Shown: positions 49,121 to 62,043, counted from the stretch's first letter. The stretch: DNA of 64,000 nucleotides from Favolaschia claudopus (GCA_037176885.1 JAWWNJ010000175.1:372001-436000), one strand, 5' to 3'. The notes: generated from the sequence alone by a model not told the origin. Translations and numbers: made by a program.

Positions 49121-49778
49121 ATGCCCGCCCCCGACGCTCTTGCTGACTCGGAATCTAATGCTCGGCGGGTACTCCTATGTCTTGACATCCAAGCTGGCGT
49201 TCTTTCCGCCCCTCCGAAAGGCGTCCCGTCCGCGAACACGCTTCGCCAAAATCTCGCAGCAGTGCTGGCAGCGGCGCGGGGTGCGAGCCAGCCGCCGCTC
49301 ATTATTCATGTGCGCAATGCGGGGGACTTCGGGGACGTCGATGAGCCGTCAAGTACGGGCTGGCAATTGGTGCACACACCCCTCCAAAACGAGCCAATAG
49401 TCGACAAACGCAAAAACAACGCGTTTGCGAGCACGAAACTTGGCGATCTCATCCCTTCGGACGCGGAAATTGTCATCGTGGGGTTACAGTCCGACTTTTC
49501 CGTTAGAGCAAGTAAGTTCGTTCATTCCCGCGTGTAGACTGAGCTGACCGTGCCTTCCTTTTTGGTGATCATAAGCTTGTAGCGCGGCACTGGGGCGAGG
49601 GAATGAGGTGTTGTTGATCCACGGTGCGCACGGCACGTATGATCGGCTTGAAGTGCTGTATGGTGGGGGTATCACACCCGCGGCGCAAATCGAGGAAGAG
49701 ATCGAGGGCGAGCTTCAGGAGGCTGGCGTCCATCTATTGGAAATGAAGGATCTGAGTGCCATCTTTGACGATCGGTAG
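49121..49778 (+). CDS. Isochorismatase-like (cysteine) hydrolase 1
   Basis: Exons 49121-49511 and 49576-49778, 197 residues. It has the isochorismatase-like alpha/beta fold: strand LLCLDIQAG with catalytic Asp22, the KNNAF segment with catalytic Lys, IVGLQSDFSVRAT and nucleophile Cys132 in TCSAALGRG, followed by VLLIHGAHGT. The Asp-Lys-Cys triad is complete, so hydrolysis of an amide or vinyl-ether substrate is expected; the substrate is not predictable. It is cytosolic (no signal peptide). A close paralog lies convergently at 50587-51220, with the intron at the same codon. Confidence 0.88.
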
Positions 49779-50586
49779 GATATTGAGAATCTGCACTCCA
49801 AGCTTTGGATGCATATATGCTGTTTTGATCCCCGTTGTGTTCCGCTGTATGTGCTCTCGATCCATGTTATATACCTGGTGTATCCCCGTCATCGATACGG
49901 GCATCCAAATAATGTTAGTATATCGTATCTGTACCATATCTACAACCACAATTAGCTCCGAAGTTGAACCCGAGAAGTTGTCTCAATATACCTACTCCGC
50001 AGGTATCGGGTGACTATGCATAGATCAGCTTGGACCGACAGATATTATTTTTAGCTCACGAGCAGCTATCAAAGTAGAATTCACTTGGAAAACTTGTCAA
50101 GTCAGTCCAAATTTTATCTGGCCGCGCTCCAAACCTCTTCTTCAAGGTCGAGCTACCACCGGGTTGATTACACACAAGTTCACAAATCGAAGACCAACAA
50201 GAGCCAAGAAATCGAGTGCGGATTTAATACAGTCCTGGTTCTGTGATCGTAGTGAGCATTCGAATGTACAAATCAATAGCAGCAATAATTTGATGTAATG
50301 TAAGATTGTGTCCGTCCAAATCACAATGGCTCGCGTGTCCCAGAGCGTCCGGCGTATAATTAAGTCCTGTGCACGTATGCCGACCAAAATCCGTTGTTCT
50401 CTCGACATGGATGCCGACGCACAAACAACCTCATTCCCAAGAAGGAAATAAATAGGCGAAAAGATCTCGAGACTTGGCGGCGGATTCGTGTATATCGCCG
50501 TTTTCAGTGCGCTGCCAAAGTTGAAAAGTTATCAGCAGAAAAAGAAGGGAAATGCCTCCACTCACTGAAATGCCATAATAAACCGT
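49779..50586. other. Intergenic region between convergent paralogs
   Basis: The 3' ends of the two isochorismatase-like genes face this 0.8-kb AT-rich stretch. No gene was recognised. Confidence 0.45.
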
Positions 50587-51220
50587 CTATCGTCCTTCAA
50601 ATATCCCAGAGAGATACTTCATGTCTAAAACCATGGCTCCGGCATCGTCCAAGTCAGCCTCCACCTGATCACTGATTTTATGAGCCGGTGTAAGACGGCC
50701 GCTTTCTGTTATCTCTCGATGATCGTAGGTACCGTGCGCGCCGCGTATTAGCAAGACATTGTTTCCCCTCGCTAGTGCAGCCTTGCACGCTTATCGAACG
50801 CAGATTAGCGTTCGTCCGGCACTGTCATGGAAAAAAACAAGCAGAAAACGCACTCGACTTGATGGCATACTCTGACATGAGTCCGACGACAACAATTTCG
50901 GCCTCGGGCGCTATCAGATCTTCAAGCGCCGGATTCGAAAACGCGTTGCTTTTCCGGATATTCATAACGGTCTCTCCAGGCTGCGGTGCATGTAGAAGCT
51001 CCCATGTCGGCGTCCCTTCCTCGTCTAGATCTCCCTTCTCACCACAGTTGCGAAAATGGATGATACGCGGTGCCTGTTCGGAAGACGATGCTAGCCGCGC
51101 CTGCTCCAAGACAAGTCCGATATTCTGGCGAACTGTTCGGGCGGCGGGGATGCCTTGGGGAGGGTCAGAGATGAAGCCAACTTGCTGGTTGAGCACGAGA
51201 AGGGCTCTGTGAGCGCTCAT
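50587..51220 (-). CDS. Isochorismatase-like hydrolase 2, catalytic Asp replaced by Asn
   Basis: Exons 50854-51220 and 50587-50789 on the minus strand, 189 residues. It is clearly homologous to the gene at 49121 over its full length, including RKSNAF with the Lys, VGLMSEYAIKST and Cys124 in TCKAALARGNN. The first motif reads LLVLNQQVGF, so the catalytic Asp is Asn11. Loss of the acid should weaken or abolish the usual chemistry. It may be a dead paralog or one with altered activity. The start at 51220 aligns with family length; the longer frame from 51331 adds a segment without similarity. Confidence 0.85.
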
Positions 51221-51633
51221 ATCCGGAATCCCTAGCAACAGAAAAGGATGATCATGGGCGGAAGAAACAGAGCAGCCATGGCTGCAATGGATCGATTTGG
51301 ACTCCGATGGAGCCAAATTGACAGAGTTCACACGCTTCGAACTCCGCTAACCATATTGGACTACATAACGTGACCAAAAGACGTGATGGCCCGGGCGGCC
51401 CGATATCACGAGATGACCAAGCTCAACCAAGCAACCGCGTCGCGCTCGTGCTCAAAACTTATATGATGAAGCGTCTGTCTAGAAAAGAGTAAAGAATAAC
51501 AAATGTGCTTCTTGCTATCATCCATGAGGTTCATCGCCTTGCTTCCAAGCTGAAATGATTCATCTCTTCATTATTTTCGTAGCAGCCATGAATGATAAGT
51601 ATACATTGTTGTTGGTAAGTGTTAACGAATAAC

Positions 51634-52992
51634 TTAGACGCAAAGCAGAGGATTGACAGCCATTACTGTGCAGTCACGATGTCAGTCTCACAAAATTCAT
51701 GAAACAAGACGAAACTGACCTTGACCAAAATAAAACACATGCGCCGCGTTGATACCCGTAGATACTAAAGTTCAATGAAGATTAGATTTGCACGGCAGAG
51801 CATAACAGGCGGCGCACAAATTGAGTCACTGCACGAAGAATCTTCCTCCCCGGAGCACTTCTTGACTGTAGTTGCAGGGTCAGTGAGCAGACCGGGATCG
51901 GAGAATTGCCAGTATTCGGTGGAGCTAGGAGAAATCGAGGTTAGTTCAATAATTTTAGGAGACAGAGACGAGACGCTTACTGGTGTTGGTATCCCAGGAA
52001 CTCAGGGATCAGAGTGGGTACTCCATCTGTGCCTTACCATTAGAGATGAGACAACTCAATGAAAGAAATCAACATGCCAAAGGTGTGGACGGCTGGAAAC
52101 AAGTAAGATATGATGGAATCCATGGAAAACTTCATTGAAAACGTACCACGGAAGATGTTGTTGGCGCCAACAGTCTTTTCCGCGAATGCAGCCCACTGCT
52201 TATCGCCAGTTCGCGGTTGTCCTGAAATATTCAGTTCAGCAGGCTGGATCCATTCGGGACGTAGGAAAAAAAATTACCGAAAGTATACAGCTTCATAGAA
52301 ATCTGGGGAAGCGCGGTCTTGATTGAGACTGCCCCGAGAGCAGCGAGGGCGCCTCCCAAGCTGTGACCTAACAATTGAAACATCAGTGATTGTAAGTGGA
52401 ATCGCGGCAAGAATTCCGAACCTGTCACGACAACCGAGTAACTCGGGAATTTCGAAGCTTGGCTCTTAACCGTGGAGAGTACAACGCTGGCGACGTCGTT
52501 GTAGGCAGCAAGGAAACCGGCATGGACATTGAAGGACTGGGCAATTCCGGGAGACGTGAAAGGTACCAGGAAAAGGTTGACATCTTTCGAAAACTAGCTG
52601 TAAGTGGTGAGAGAGGAGGCAGAAACTCGACACACCAGTCGCTGCATCCGCCAAGCTGAACGAGCCACGGAAGGAAACGACGATTTCCTTTCGAGTGTCA
52701 TCCCTCGCAATAAACCCTTGCGTATTTCCGACGGAAAACTGCGCACCAAGGTTGTTCATCAGCCGACCCGAAACACGGAATTCGCGGAGCAACCCACCGA
52801 CTGCACGAGAGTATTTCCGAGGGGGCTCACACACAGCAACTGGTACGACGCAGACGAGTACTTCGTATACCGGACAAGGTCGTCGTACACCGAAGACGAG
52901 ACATCGCGCTCAGTGACCGCCAAAGGGGACGCGAAGGTCGACGACGAGAGCAACCCAAGAAGCACGACGCTGATCGATGCGAAAGCTTTCAT
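51634..52992 (-). CDS. Secreted class 3 lipase
   Basis: Multi-exon minus-strand gene beginning with signal peptide MKAFASISVVLLGLLSSSTFA. Order: lid and substrate region (PLGNTLVQS, spliced at about 52820 to FSVGNTQGFIARDD), IVVSFRGS, then the nucleophile elbow GHSLGGALAALGAV near 52355, YTFGQPRTG, and near the C-terminus HSTEYWQFSDP, which holds the catalytic His region, ending YFGQVMAV and a stop at 51634. Length and order match fungal lipase/feruloyl-esterase type class 3 enzymes (Ser-Asp-His triad) that cleave acylglycerols or feruloyl esters outside the cell. The internal 58-nt intron GTGGGT...GCGCAG is inferred because the alternatives break the family alignment. Cysteines near the C-terminus may pair. 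Confidence 0.88.
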
Positions 52993-53659
52993 CTTGTCGA
53001 GAGGCTACGCTGGACCAAGTGGGACTCCGGGAGGACGAGCTCAAGCTGAAGGTCGTCCTGACCACTACATCCGCCTTTTGTATGTTTCCCGGCCATACGC
53101 TTAGGCATGGTTTTACGGTCATGAGTTGCGATAAAACTCACTGAGAGTCAAGGGTTGTCAGCAAAAATGAGTGACCACGGAGGTCAGCAGCTCAGGGACG
53201 GAGATCTGCTGGTAGAAAATCTGTCAAATATCTGATGCTTCATTTGTTCGAAACCGGAGATGCGGGCCATGTCGTCAAGAATCGTCGAGTGAGCACATGT
53301 AGATTCACGGAGGACTTGATCCGTTGGGTTCTTAGGTTCCGTGAAGTGAAGTGGAGGTGGGGCTAGGTGGGGAAGGGTCTGGAAGGGTGGGGACTGGTGG
53401 GGAAATGTGGGGAATACCGAACTGGGGCCACCGCGAAGGAACTTCAATCAAGTAGAGTCGTTCCAATGGGTATGTAGCTTGAAGTAAACCTTCAAGTTAG
53501 CCCAAGAATACCTATGCGCAGCCTGTGCGTTGGCACACCGATCATCGTAATGGGCAAGCGACGTTCGTAACTTGTTTTCCAAGTTGTCCATGCGAGGTCC
53601 GAGCACTGTCCGAGCGCAATAGCAAAAGCCGTGGACATATACCTGATCCGTCGAAAGAT
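52993..53659. other. Intergenic region with G-rich tract
   Basis: No gene was seen. At 53351-53414 the plus strand has many GGG/GGGG runs separated by 1-6 bases, the pattern of a potential G-quadruplex. The promoter of the lipase gene lies at the left end. Confidence 0.4.
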
Positions 53660-53668
53660 GAATTTGAT

Positions 53669-54122
53669 TAGACTCGTCACCAGTCTGCTACGCAAGGCCG
53701 ACAAATGTGGCGAGCACGTCGGGCGTAGCAGACTGGTAACTCTCGGGACATGCCAAAGGGCTGTCGCGGAGTTTCAAAAATTTGAGTGGTGCCGGCTATT
53801 CGGCGAGTGATGCGACCGCGTCAAAACTGTGTGACATTCTGTGACTCAGCCATTTCTCGACCGTCAATTCCTTTACCTATTGCGTCGAAAACACTGAACT
53901 AAATAGCTAGATATATAGCAATGTTGTATAAGAGTGTATTGTAGTACTTTTTGAAGCTTAAATATACATTTAGAGGGGGAAAAGGAGCAGATTGATGGTG
54001 CCCACCCAAATGTTTGAAACTCCGCGACAGCCCTTTGGCATGTCCCGAGAGTTACCAGTCTACTACGTCCGACGTGCTCGCCACATTTGTCGGCCTCGCG
54101 TAGTAGACTGGTTACGAGTCTA
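53669..54122. mobile_element. Foldback MITE with 9-bp target duplication (Mutator-like)
   Basis: The two ends, about 115 bp each, are near-perfect inverted repeats (starting TAGACTCGT.ACCAGTCT), separated by about 225 bp. Each arm contains its own smaller inverted repeat (CCAGTCT.CTACGC ... GCGTAG.AGACTGG), so the RNA or single strand would form nested hairpins. GAATTTGAT is present directly outside both ends (53660-53668 and 54123-54131), a perfect 9-bp target duplication. A 9-bp duplication with long inverted ends is typical of Mutator-like elements. There is no transposase, so it is non-autonomous. Confidence 0.85.
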
Positions 54123-54731
54123 GAATTTGATCGGAGAAGGGCGGGGCTCACCGAGGTTGAAAAATTGGATGTTGAGTCGATCGGTCGAGAACAATTGACA
54201 CAGAGATCTCATAGCGGTGACGCGCTCCATATACCTATGTATTAAGGTGCTCAGCATCGTGAATGCCAGCTATCAATTTGATAACCCAGACGGATGTTCG
54301 ATCAAGAAAAATTCAGCCATGGACGCAACATGGACGTTTCCGTTCACCAAGAACGTCAGAATTTGTTCACCTGGCAATGCGTACTAAAGTAATTCGGGAA
54401 AAATTCCTTGGATGGCCGACGTTTCTAGTTGTTTACCCACGACACGACTGCCACACAGCAAGTTTCTGTTCCTTGTCATCGCCGACCGGTACCATTAATA
54501 TAGTACTTGGAAGCTTGGAAACGTGAGAGACAGAAAGAAGTCTTTCTTGAATTTATTCTGATTTTTTCTCTGCCCGAGACATGCCCGGATATATGTCGTC
54601 GGTTTTTTGTGGGCGTCGCAGTCTTTGGTTTGAATTTTTTGTGAAGACGACCTTGAAACATGCTCGGAGAAGCGATGATGAAAACCATAGTTCAAACTTG
54701 AAAATTACGATGAGTTACGAGGAAATTTTGT

Positions 54732-57700
54732 TCACTTCCACGCAATGGTGGTATCCTGATTCAGATCCACGCTCAAACCCGTCAACACCACCTTCTGCTG
54801 CTTGCTTGTATACGTGAAGCCCTTGACAGCTTTCCCCCCGACGGAAACCGACGAAGGCTTCGTAGCCACACCCAAAATTGTAACCTCCGCAAGCTTCTGC
54901 GCAACATGGAACTTGCCCTTGCTTGTAATCTTCACGCTATTCTTGCTTGCAGTGACGGTGACAGTGGTGCTGGGGCCCGGTGGGTCCGAAACACCATCGT
55001 CGAGGTAAGTAACGCCGAATGCGTGGCCGTTTCCAGACTGTGTGATGAGAAGCGAGAAAGGATCTTGGCGAGTCTCTTCGATAGTGTAGCCGGGCTTCTG
55101 ATGCAACAAGAGCGCAGCTCCATCCCGGACATGGACGTTGATATGACCCAGCGGCGCATCAAGCGTGGTGTTGCCCGTAGTTGAGGCATTCACGACATCG
55201 TGCGTATACCAGTCGCGCCAAATTGTCTTTCCAGCGCCGGGGAAGATTGCTTGAAGAGACCAACGATCAGAAATGCCGCGTTCGATGCGAGAACAAAATA
55301 GTTTACCATCAACGGTGGAGACATTGGGAGTCAAAACAGGGGTAACGAGAATATCCCGTCCAACCAAGAATTGCCGATCGAGAGCAAAAAGCTCCGGTTC
55401 GTTGGGGAACTCCCAGAACAAGGCGCGGACCGGGGGCGTCCCGTGAAGTGAAGCATTGGCGAATAGAGAATACTTAGAACAAAACAACATGAGCGGCATC
55501 ATTCGAGTTGTATTGGACAAACTCACCCAGTAGGGCAACATCGCATATCGAACCGCGATAGCCGTGCGGGAAGCATTAGCAACGCTATCCCAAACATACG
55601 GCTCTTGCGAAATTGCGCCCTTGATATTATGGTTGCGATAGAACGGCGTGAATGCAGCGAGTTGCATCCAACGGTTGCACAGCTCCTCGTCCGTGTTGTC
55701 GTTGAAACCGCAAGTGTCCGCGCCCACGAATGGAATCTGGAATATCTGGTGCTGCAGTACACCCTGAATCGAATAATACATGTATTCCCATCTGGAAAAG
55801 TTGTCTCCGAGCTGAATAAAAGATAAACTTTGTATGTTGCCAAGAATTGGATGACGAACCCAGTGTGCGGCCCATTTACCGGTAGATGCGAAAGCAGAAC
55901 GACTGATGATAAACGGACGTTGGCCCGGGAGGATGGCCTTGAGTGCCTTGTGTGTCGCCTCCGCTTCCATTAATCCCCACCTGCGCCGTGATTAGTCGCT
56001 AAATCAAATCAAGAAAATGAGCGACATACAAACTATGCACATCAAGTTCGGCGTATCCACCACGATGAGTTGCGTTGGTAGCCAAGGTATGAATCGATAG
56101 GCGGCCATTCGCTGTCATTCACGTTCAAGTTAGGCCAAAACAATTAATGATCAGTAACGAACCGTTGTGAATGGCGTACGGCGGTGTGTTGAGGTCTACG
56201 CCAGTTTGATTGCCCGCACCGATACCGCGGGCGGTGAGTGAAGAAGACACCTCAGTGACCCCGTAAGTCAACGAGCCGTTGACGGTTATGTTACCGCTTG
56301 GACCAGAGATTGTGGCGTTATAACCCTCGGGATATACTGTAAGTATATTCCCCGGCTCGCCGGGAAGAATGAACGGTGCTGCAAATTACTTTGTCAGCTC
56401 GAAGTTCAAGGTACTGAAAGGAGGACTTACTGGAGGTGTTGCTGATATCAATTCCAGAGCCGCTATTGTTCAAGGAATGAGCAATTTCAAAACCAATACG
56501 GTGATTGACCGACCAGGAGCCATCACAGAACGAACTTGCTTCATTCATGTCGAGCCAGATTCCTGGATGAAAGATAAGATACTGGTGGCAAATCTTATCA
56601 GTTGCGACGGAGTATGTACGCACCACTAAATTCAACACCCGAGCTGGACCAATTCTTCAAAGCCTCCGTCCACCAGCCGAGCGCGTTTGGCGCAAACCAG
56701 TCAGGGAAAACCTTTGCGATCCTCAGGATCCGTGCAAGCGATTGAACGGAGAACAATTCACCGTGTATCCGGGCCATACTTGACCGACGTATTCTGTACC
56801 GTCGGGATTTTTGATGAAGACATCCCTGGGCGAAAGTTGGCTCAAACAAGAATTTCAATAGAGAAAATTTGACATACAGGTCGGTACCCTTGCTATAAGG
56901 ATTGTACTAGGGAATGTGAATATTTTCAAGGAGATTCAAAAGTGGAGAACACGCACGATATCTGTGCTATTGATTTCCTTCGGAATAGCCGCATCCACGA
57001 TGGGAACATCTACGAAACTATCAGCGAGCAGTTTTTGAAATGCACCACAAATAATCCACAATGTTGATGATTCTTGCGCTAAATGGAACATCGTTCATCA
57101 GATTTCCAGTTCATTCAACCAACAGTGAGATCGACGCACCAAATCCTGAATCCACTCCCTCATCTCATCCGGCGCGAAGCTGACAGGGTCAGCAGTAAAA
57201 TCGCGGAAAGCATGGTACAAGTCAATATCATTCCACATCGTCTCAAGCGGGATATCCGCCGCGCGCATCCTAGCCACGACGTCCTTCACCGTCGCGAGAT
57301 TCGGATACCCCCAGCGGCAGAGGTGGAACCCGAAGCCCCAGTAAGGCTGCCACGTCGGTGTACCTACGATGGCGGAATATTGCTCGATGACGGATTGTGG
57401 GGTCGGGCCGGCGAGGAAGTAGAAGTCGAGCGTGCCGCCGATGAGGCGGTACTCGATGAGAGAGACGTTCGAGCCGGGTGGCGTGAGGAGCATGATGTCT
57501 GCGCCGGCGGGGCTGAGGGAAATGTGTTAGAGACGGAAAGGGCTGCTTAATTTGTGAAGTGCAGCACGGAACTCACTTGAGCAGGAAGACACCGTGTGAT
57601 TGCGAAGTACTGGTTGTGGAATTGAAGCGGTGTTCCATGTAAATTGGATGAACGCCGTAGCTGCATGGTGTCAGACTGATGCATGAACGGAGAAGTTATG

Positions 57701-58702
57701 ACGCGCTTACATATTCTCGTTAACCGGGTCGGCAATGTCGCGGGCTGTGACGAAATCTCTCTCAGCGCATATACGCAGGCAGGACAAAGCAAGCTACCCC
57801 AGTCATTTTGAATCGTGCCGACACCACCGTCAGTACCAATATCGCGTCGAATTCCACTGCTTGCCACAACTTCTCCTAGGCCGTAGATATTCGCGCCCAA
57901 CGGCAAGGCAGACGCGAGCTAAAAAGTGTAAGCATTCTGTTCGCAGAAAAGTGTAGGCGCGTCTTACCTGAAGGTACTGGTTCTCAAAAATCAACGGAAA
58001 CCCATCCAGCGCCGTCGAGTTGTCGCTCGGAATGACCGGCGCAATAGGAGTGGGAGGTAAGGAGGATATCCGAGTATCGAAAAGCGGAGTCGAGTGAGGC
58101 GCCGAACGCCGTGTGATCCAGAACGCGAAGGGGTTGGCATCGTAGTTGAAGACAAGGTCAGAATTTTTTGCGTTTGTCGAACCGGACGCCTTGGGACGCG
58201 CGAAAACGGATTCTGGAACGGTAAACTGAGAATTCGCCGTATCGAATATGTTGACATGGAGTCTAAGATGCATTTTGAGGTTATCGCTCAGCTTTACAAA
58301 GAAAGCGTGCTCACCGCGTTTCCGTCTCATAAGTGACTTGAATGGTCAGGTTGGCCACATCAGTACCAAAAACGTTACACGCAGGACCAGCGAGATTCAA
58401 TTTGGCTGTCAGGCCGTTTTTGTTCTGCGACAACGAGTGCAAGGAGTATCCGGGACATGCCACGCCGTTTGTGGTGGAGTTGACCGCCTCGTTCACGACC
58501 TGGTGAGTTGAGTCCATTTCAGTGGTTATCTTGAAGACATGGACGTCGCGATTGATTACCTATAAACTGTGTCAAAAGGGATACTTGGATGGGACAATGG
58601 ACTAGTAGCTGTATGTACCTCTTCCGAAGGAGCATTGAGGCCATTCCCCAACGCGCTGCCCGCAAGGAGCAGCGCTGCGCTGACGAGACGTGAGTGAAGC
58701 AT
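54732..58702 (-). CDS. Secreted GH31 alpha-glucosidase
   Basis: Large minus-strand gene with many short introns, starting at 58702 with signal peptide (MLHSRLVSAALLLAGSALG) and ending at 54732; roughly 900 residues. Order: N-terminal beta-sandwich with Asn-X-Ser/Thr sites, LPLGANIYGLGE, the barrel start PYWGFGFHLCRWGY, MWNDIDLY, the catalytic nucleophile motif GIWLDMNEASSFCDG, a Gly/Asn-rich insertion, RPFIISRSAFAS, the FVGADTCGF region that includes the acid/base neighbourhood, TPFYRNHN, and C-terminal beta domains. These features match fungal secreted maltase/alpha-glucosidases, which release glucose from maltooligosaccharides and starch. No GPI or membrane tail is evident. Confidence 0.92.
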
Positions 58703-59582
58703 TGTGGGAGAGGCTGCGTGAGCTGATGACACTCTCCGCCTTTTAAAATGCATACTGCGGAGGCATCTTGATCCGTTACCACCACCATCTCCCCGTTTCC
58801 CACGCCTAACCGGCGTCGGGGGGCACTGAGGTTGGCGTTGGCGATGGGTCAGGGTGGGCGTGAGCCAGGGGTTGCACCCAAGGGTGACCTCCACACCCGC
58901 GCTGTCTTCGAGCAGCACCGCCGACGAGCGGAATGAGGCCGATGAGCCCCCTTTTGAGCCTACATGGCTGCACCTGCGATGGTGCTGATTGCTTTCACGA
59001 GATTGCGAAGGATCAGGATTGTGTTCTTTACTCAAGACAAGGTTCGTTATCCGCTGGTCCTTATCCTCGCCCCTTCTGCCTTCCTTCCTCGTTGTCGTCG
59101 CCGCCCTCAGGCTCGTCTTACACTGTTGCTGCGGATTATGACATCATCCATGACTCAGTCTTGCGACGGCTCCGACCACCTTGCCGACCACCCTAAATCT
59201 CGACTTCCTATGCTATCTCGTCTCTGCCCTGTACTGCTGGCCTAATTTGCCGCTCAAATGCTGGCAACAGACCGTGTGTGCTCCTCTACCTTCCGGCAAC
59301 CCCCATCGTCTGCCGATTGATCTGGTTATGCTTCCGCGAATTTCGTCTTTCAACCACGTATAATCATCCCACTGTTTGCCCCTCCTTCCTCGGCGTCTGT
59401 CGTTCACTTCACGCTGCTGCGACAAACTCGATCGCTTATTATGTCTCATTCCTGCATGGTTCCTTGCAATTCTAAACTATAATCGGAGCATTTGAATCAT
59501 GCAAAATTCTTTTTAACCATGACGCTCCGTGCTGATAACTGTGTTCACTTTCTGGGACGGCGGTCCTTAAACGTACCTCAAC
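58703..59582. other. Intergenic region
   Basis: Promoter of the alpha-glucosidase gene at its left end and the 5' region of the LINE at its right end. No other gene was recognised. Confidence 0.45.
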
Positions 59583-61958
59583 ATGAACCACACCAACAAC
59601 GACATACAACTGAGTACCGAGGACCCTCTTGGACCACGAGAGGGTTTCGGGGACGTGGTACAGCCCTCTCGTCAGTGCCTGCAGGCTGCGAGTTCAGAGA
59701 GCGAAACCAGCAGGAGTCGAGGCGATTCGGGGTCTAGCCCCGGCTACCCTTCACGCGACCCCTTCTGTAGCAGTTCGTCTGCTCTGGCTGTTACAGTGAC
59801 GGGCGAAGAGCAGAGCCCTCGTCCCTCTCCAGTTGTGACCGTAATTTTAGATGACGATTCGCCGTGGCTGCCTCCGGTACCTGCGACGGGTCAGAACTTA
59901 GGATTTCAGTCCAACAACATTTCAGATGTCTCGCGGGTTAATGAAGAGGGACTAACAAGCCCCCGCAATACCGATAACCACCTGATTGACGCAACAAGAT
60001 CAGAATTACCTACTTCGAATACAAATACAAGTGCATTACCACACCAAGCGCATCCAGATGATGCTACCTCCTGGGAGGAAATCAATCGCAACATTCGCAA
60101 AGTTAACAGACCACCAAGCCCTCCGCGATCTAGCAAATCAACTAGGTCGAACCTGAATATCTCTTCCCTCAATATGAACGGGCGGGATCAGAATAAGTCC
60201 ATCCACCACACCAATCACAAATTTAACCATGTTAAGCGCACAATAGACGAGAACGGTATTGGGGTCCTTGCGCTGCAAGAAACCCACCTTGATGACATTG
60301 GCGTAACTCAATTCAATAATGTTTTCCAACGCTGGTTCAAAATACTCAACTCCTCCCATCCCTCGAAACCGACATCAACAGCAGGTGTGTCTTTCATCTT
60401 GAACAAGAAATTCGTCGACACGGAGAATATACGCGAGTACGTGTTGATTCCTGGTCGCGCTTTCATGATCGTTGTGCCCGGTCACCGCGGGACCGTTCAT
60501 AATATTCTCAACATCTATGCACCGAATTCGCCAGAGGAGCGTCGAAAACTCTGGGATGACTTATGGAATCTGTGGCGTCATGATTGCCACTTGCCTCTCC
60601 CAACCGAAGGCGCGGGAGATTGGAATTTTGTTGAAGACATGCTTGATCGATCTTCAAGCACCGCCGATCCAGTACCCTCCAGTTTTGCACGCCTGATGTC
60701 CCTCTTTCAGTTTCAAGATGGCTGGCGTTTAACGTTCCCAGACACAAGGGACTATACCTGCAAACAAGTTCGCACAGACAGTTCCGGTGAGCTTCGTATT
60801 TCCCATTCCCGACTCGACAGGATCTATATCCCGAGTACCCATTTCAATAATTATCGCAACTGGTCCATTAAGCATTGCGCTGTCGGCTCGGATCATCGGT
60901 TAGTCTCAGTTGAGTATATCTCCCGCTGGGATGAGAAGCCAGGGCCCGGGAGGTGGAGTATGCCTCTTTATTTGATGAAAACTCCGAGATTTATGAAACG
61001 AGTCCACGAACTGAATAAAAAATTAGCTGAAGATACCGAACGAATCAAAAGCAACGACCGAGACGGCGATTCCAACGTACAGACCCTATGGTTCAAATAC
61101 AAAGAGGACATTGCGGAATTTGGTAGACATTGCTCGCGCTTCTTGAATGATCACGTCAAAGAGGTGAGAAACTTGGAAATGAAGCTTCGTATGCTCATAC
61201 ATGATGAAGATATGGCACTAGAAGACCGCTTCTTGGCTATTCGAGTCATTGAAGACAAGATTGATGCTTGCATCAGAGATGAAGCTGATCGCAAAAAGAG
61301 AGTTGCTGAAGCTCGCTACGATGTGGAGGGCGAATCTCTGAGAACGAAGCTGTGGACCAACTCAGCGAAAGGATATACATTGAAAGACTCCATTGACGAA
61401 TTCAGAATCGAAAAAGAACTCGACGATAATACACATCCCAGATTTGAATCCCGACCTCGAGAAATGGCAAAATTGGCCGGAAAATATCACGAAGATGTTC
61501 AAACTCGTGATATACCGGATGAATATAGTCGAACGCTTTGCACAGAAATGGTTCTCGAGCAATGCGATGCGCATCTGTCGCTCGACGAATATCAGGAGCT
61601 AGATAAACCGCTTACCGAGGATGAGGTTCGAAAAGCGCTGAAACTTTCCAAAACAGGAAAGGCTCCTGGACTGGATGGGATCCCATACGAATTCTTCAAA
61701 CATCTAGACCTCCTCTACATGCAATCAAGAGATACTGACCGAAATCCATTCGATATCATGGGTTTTCTTGCCAAACTATACCTGGATGTCGAGACGCACG
61801 GAATTGTTGACGGTACAAAGTTCAACTCAGGATGGTTATGCCCGTTCTTCAAAAAAGGCGACAAGACACTGATTTCCAACTATCGCCCGATCACACTATT
61901 GAATACAGCACTCGACGAATTCCGCCGCCAGGGGCTGTCCCAAAAAGGCGATGTTTGA
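59583..61958 (+). mobile_element. LINE ORF: AP endonuclease plus start of reverse transcriptase, 3' truncated
   Basis: One open frame of 791 codons. After a Ser/Pro-rich leader (1-195), residues about 200-460 form an apurinic-type endonuclease (LNISSLNMNGR, QETHL, NIYAPN, GDWN, SRLDRIYI and the SDHRLVSV end motif). A helical Lys/Glu-rich linker follows, then the first reverse-transcriptase motifs (KTGKAPGLDGIPYEFFK; FFKKGD...NYRPITLLNT). It stops just after LLNT: the palm with the catalytic Asp pair, and everything downstream, is missing and replaced from about 61905 by unrelated sequence. Non-LTR elements usually lose the 5' end, so loss of the 3' part points to recombination or a later insertion. 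It cannot transpose by itself. Confidence 0.88.
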
Positions 61959-62043
61959 TGGCGGCCAGAAGCTCGGCGATCATTTGTTCTGGTCAGGCAA
62001 GGCGTCTCTGTACCATGTCAAAGCAAAGCATGGTACCTAGAAA

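Noticed and set aside
54732..55970. 412-codon minus-strand frame as a separate gene
   Set aside because: It is the C-terminal part of the GH31 enzyme, including introns read through, and continues upstream exons to 58702.
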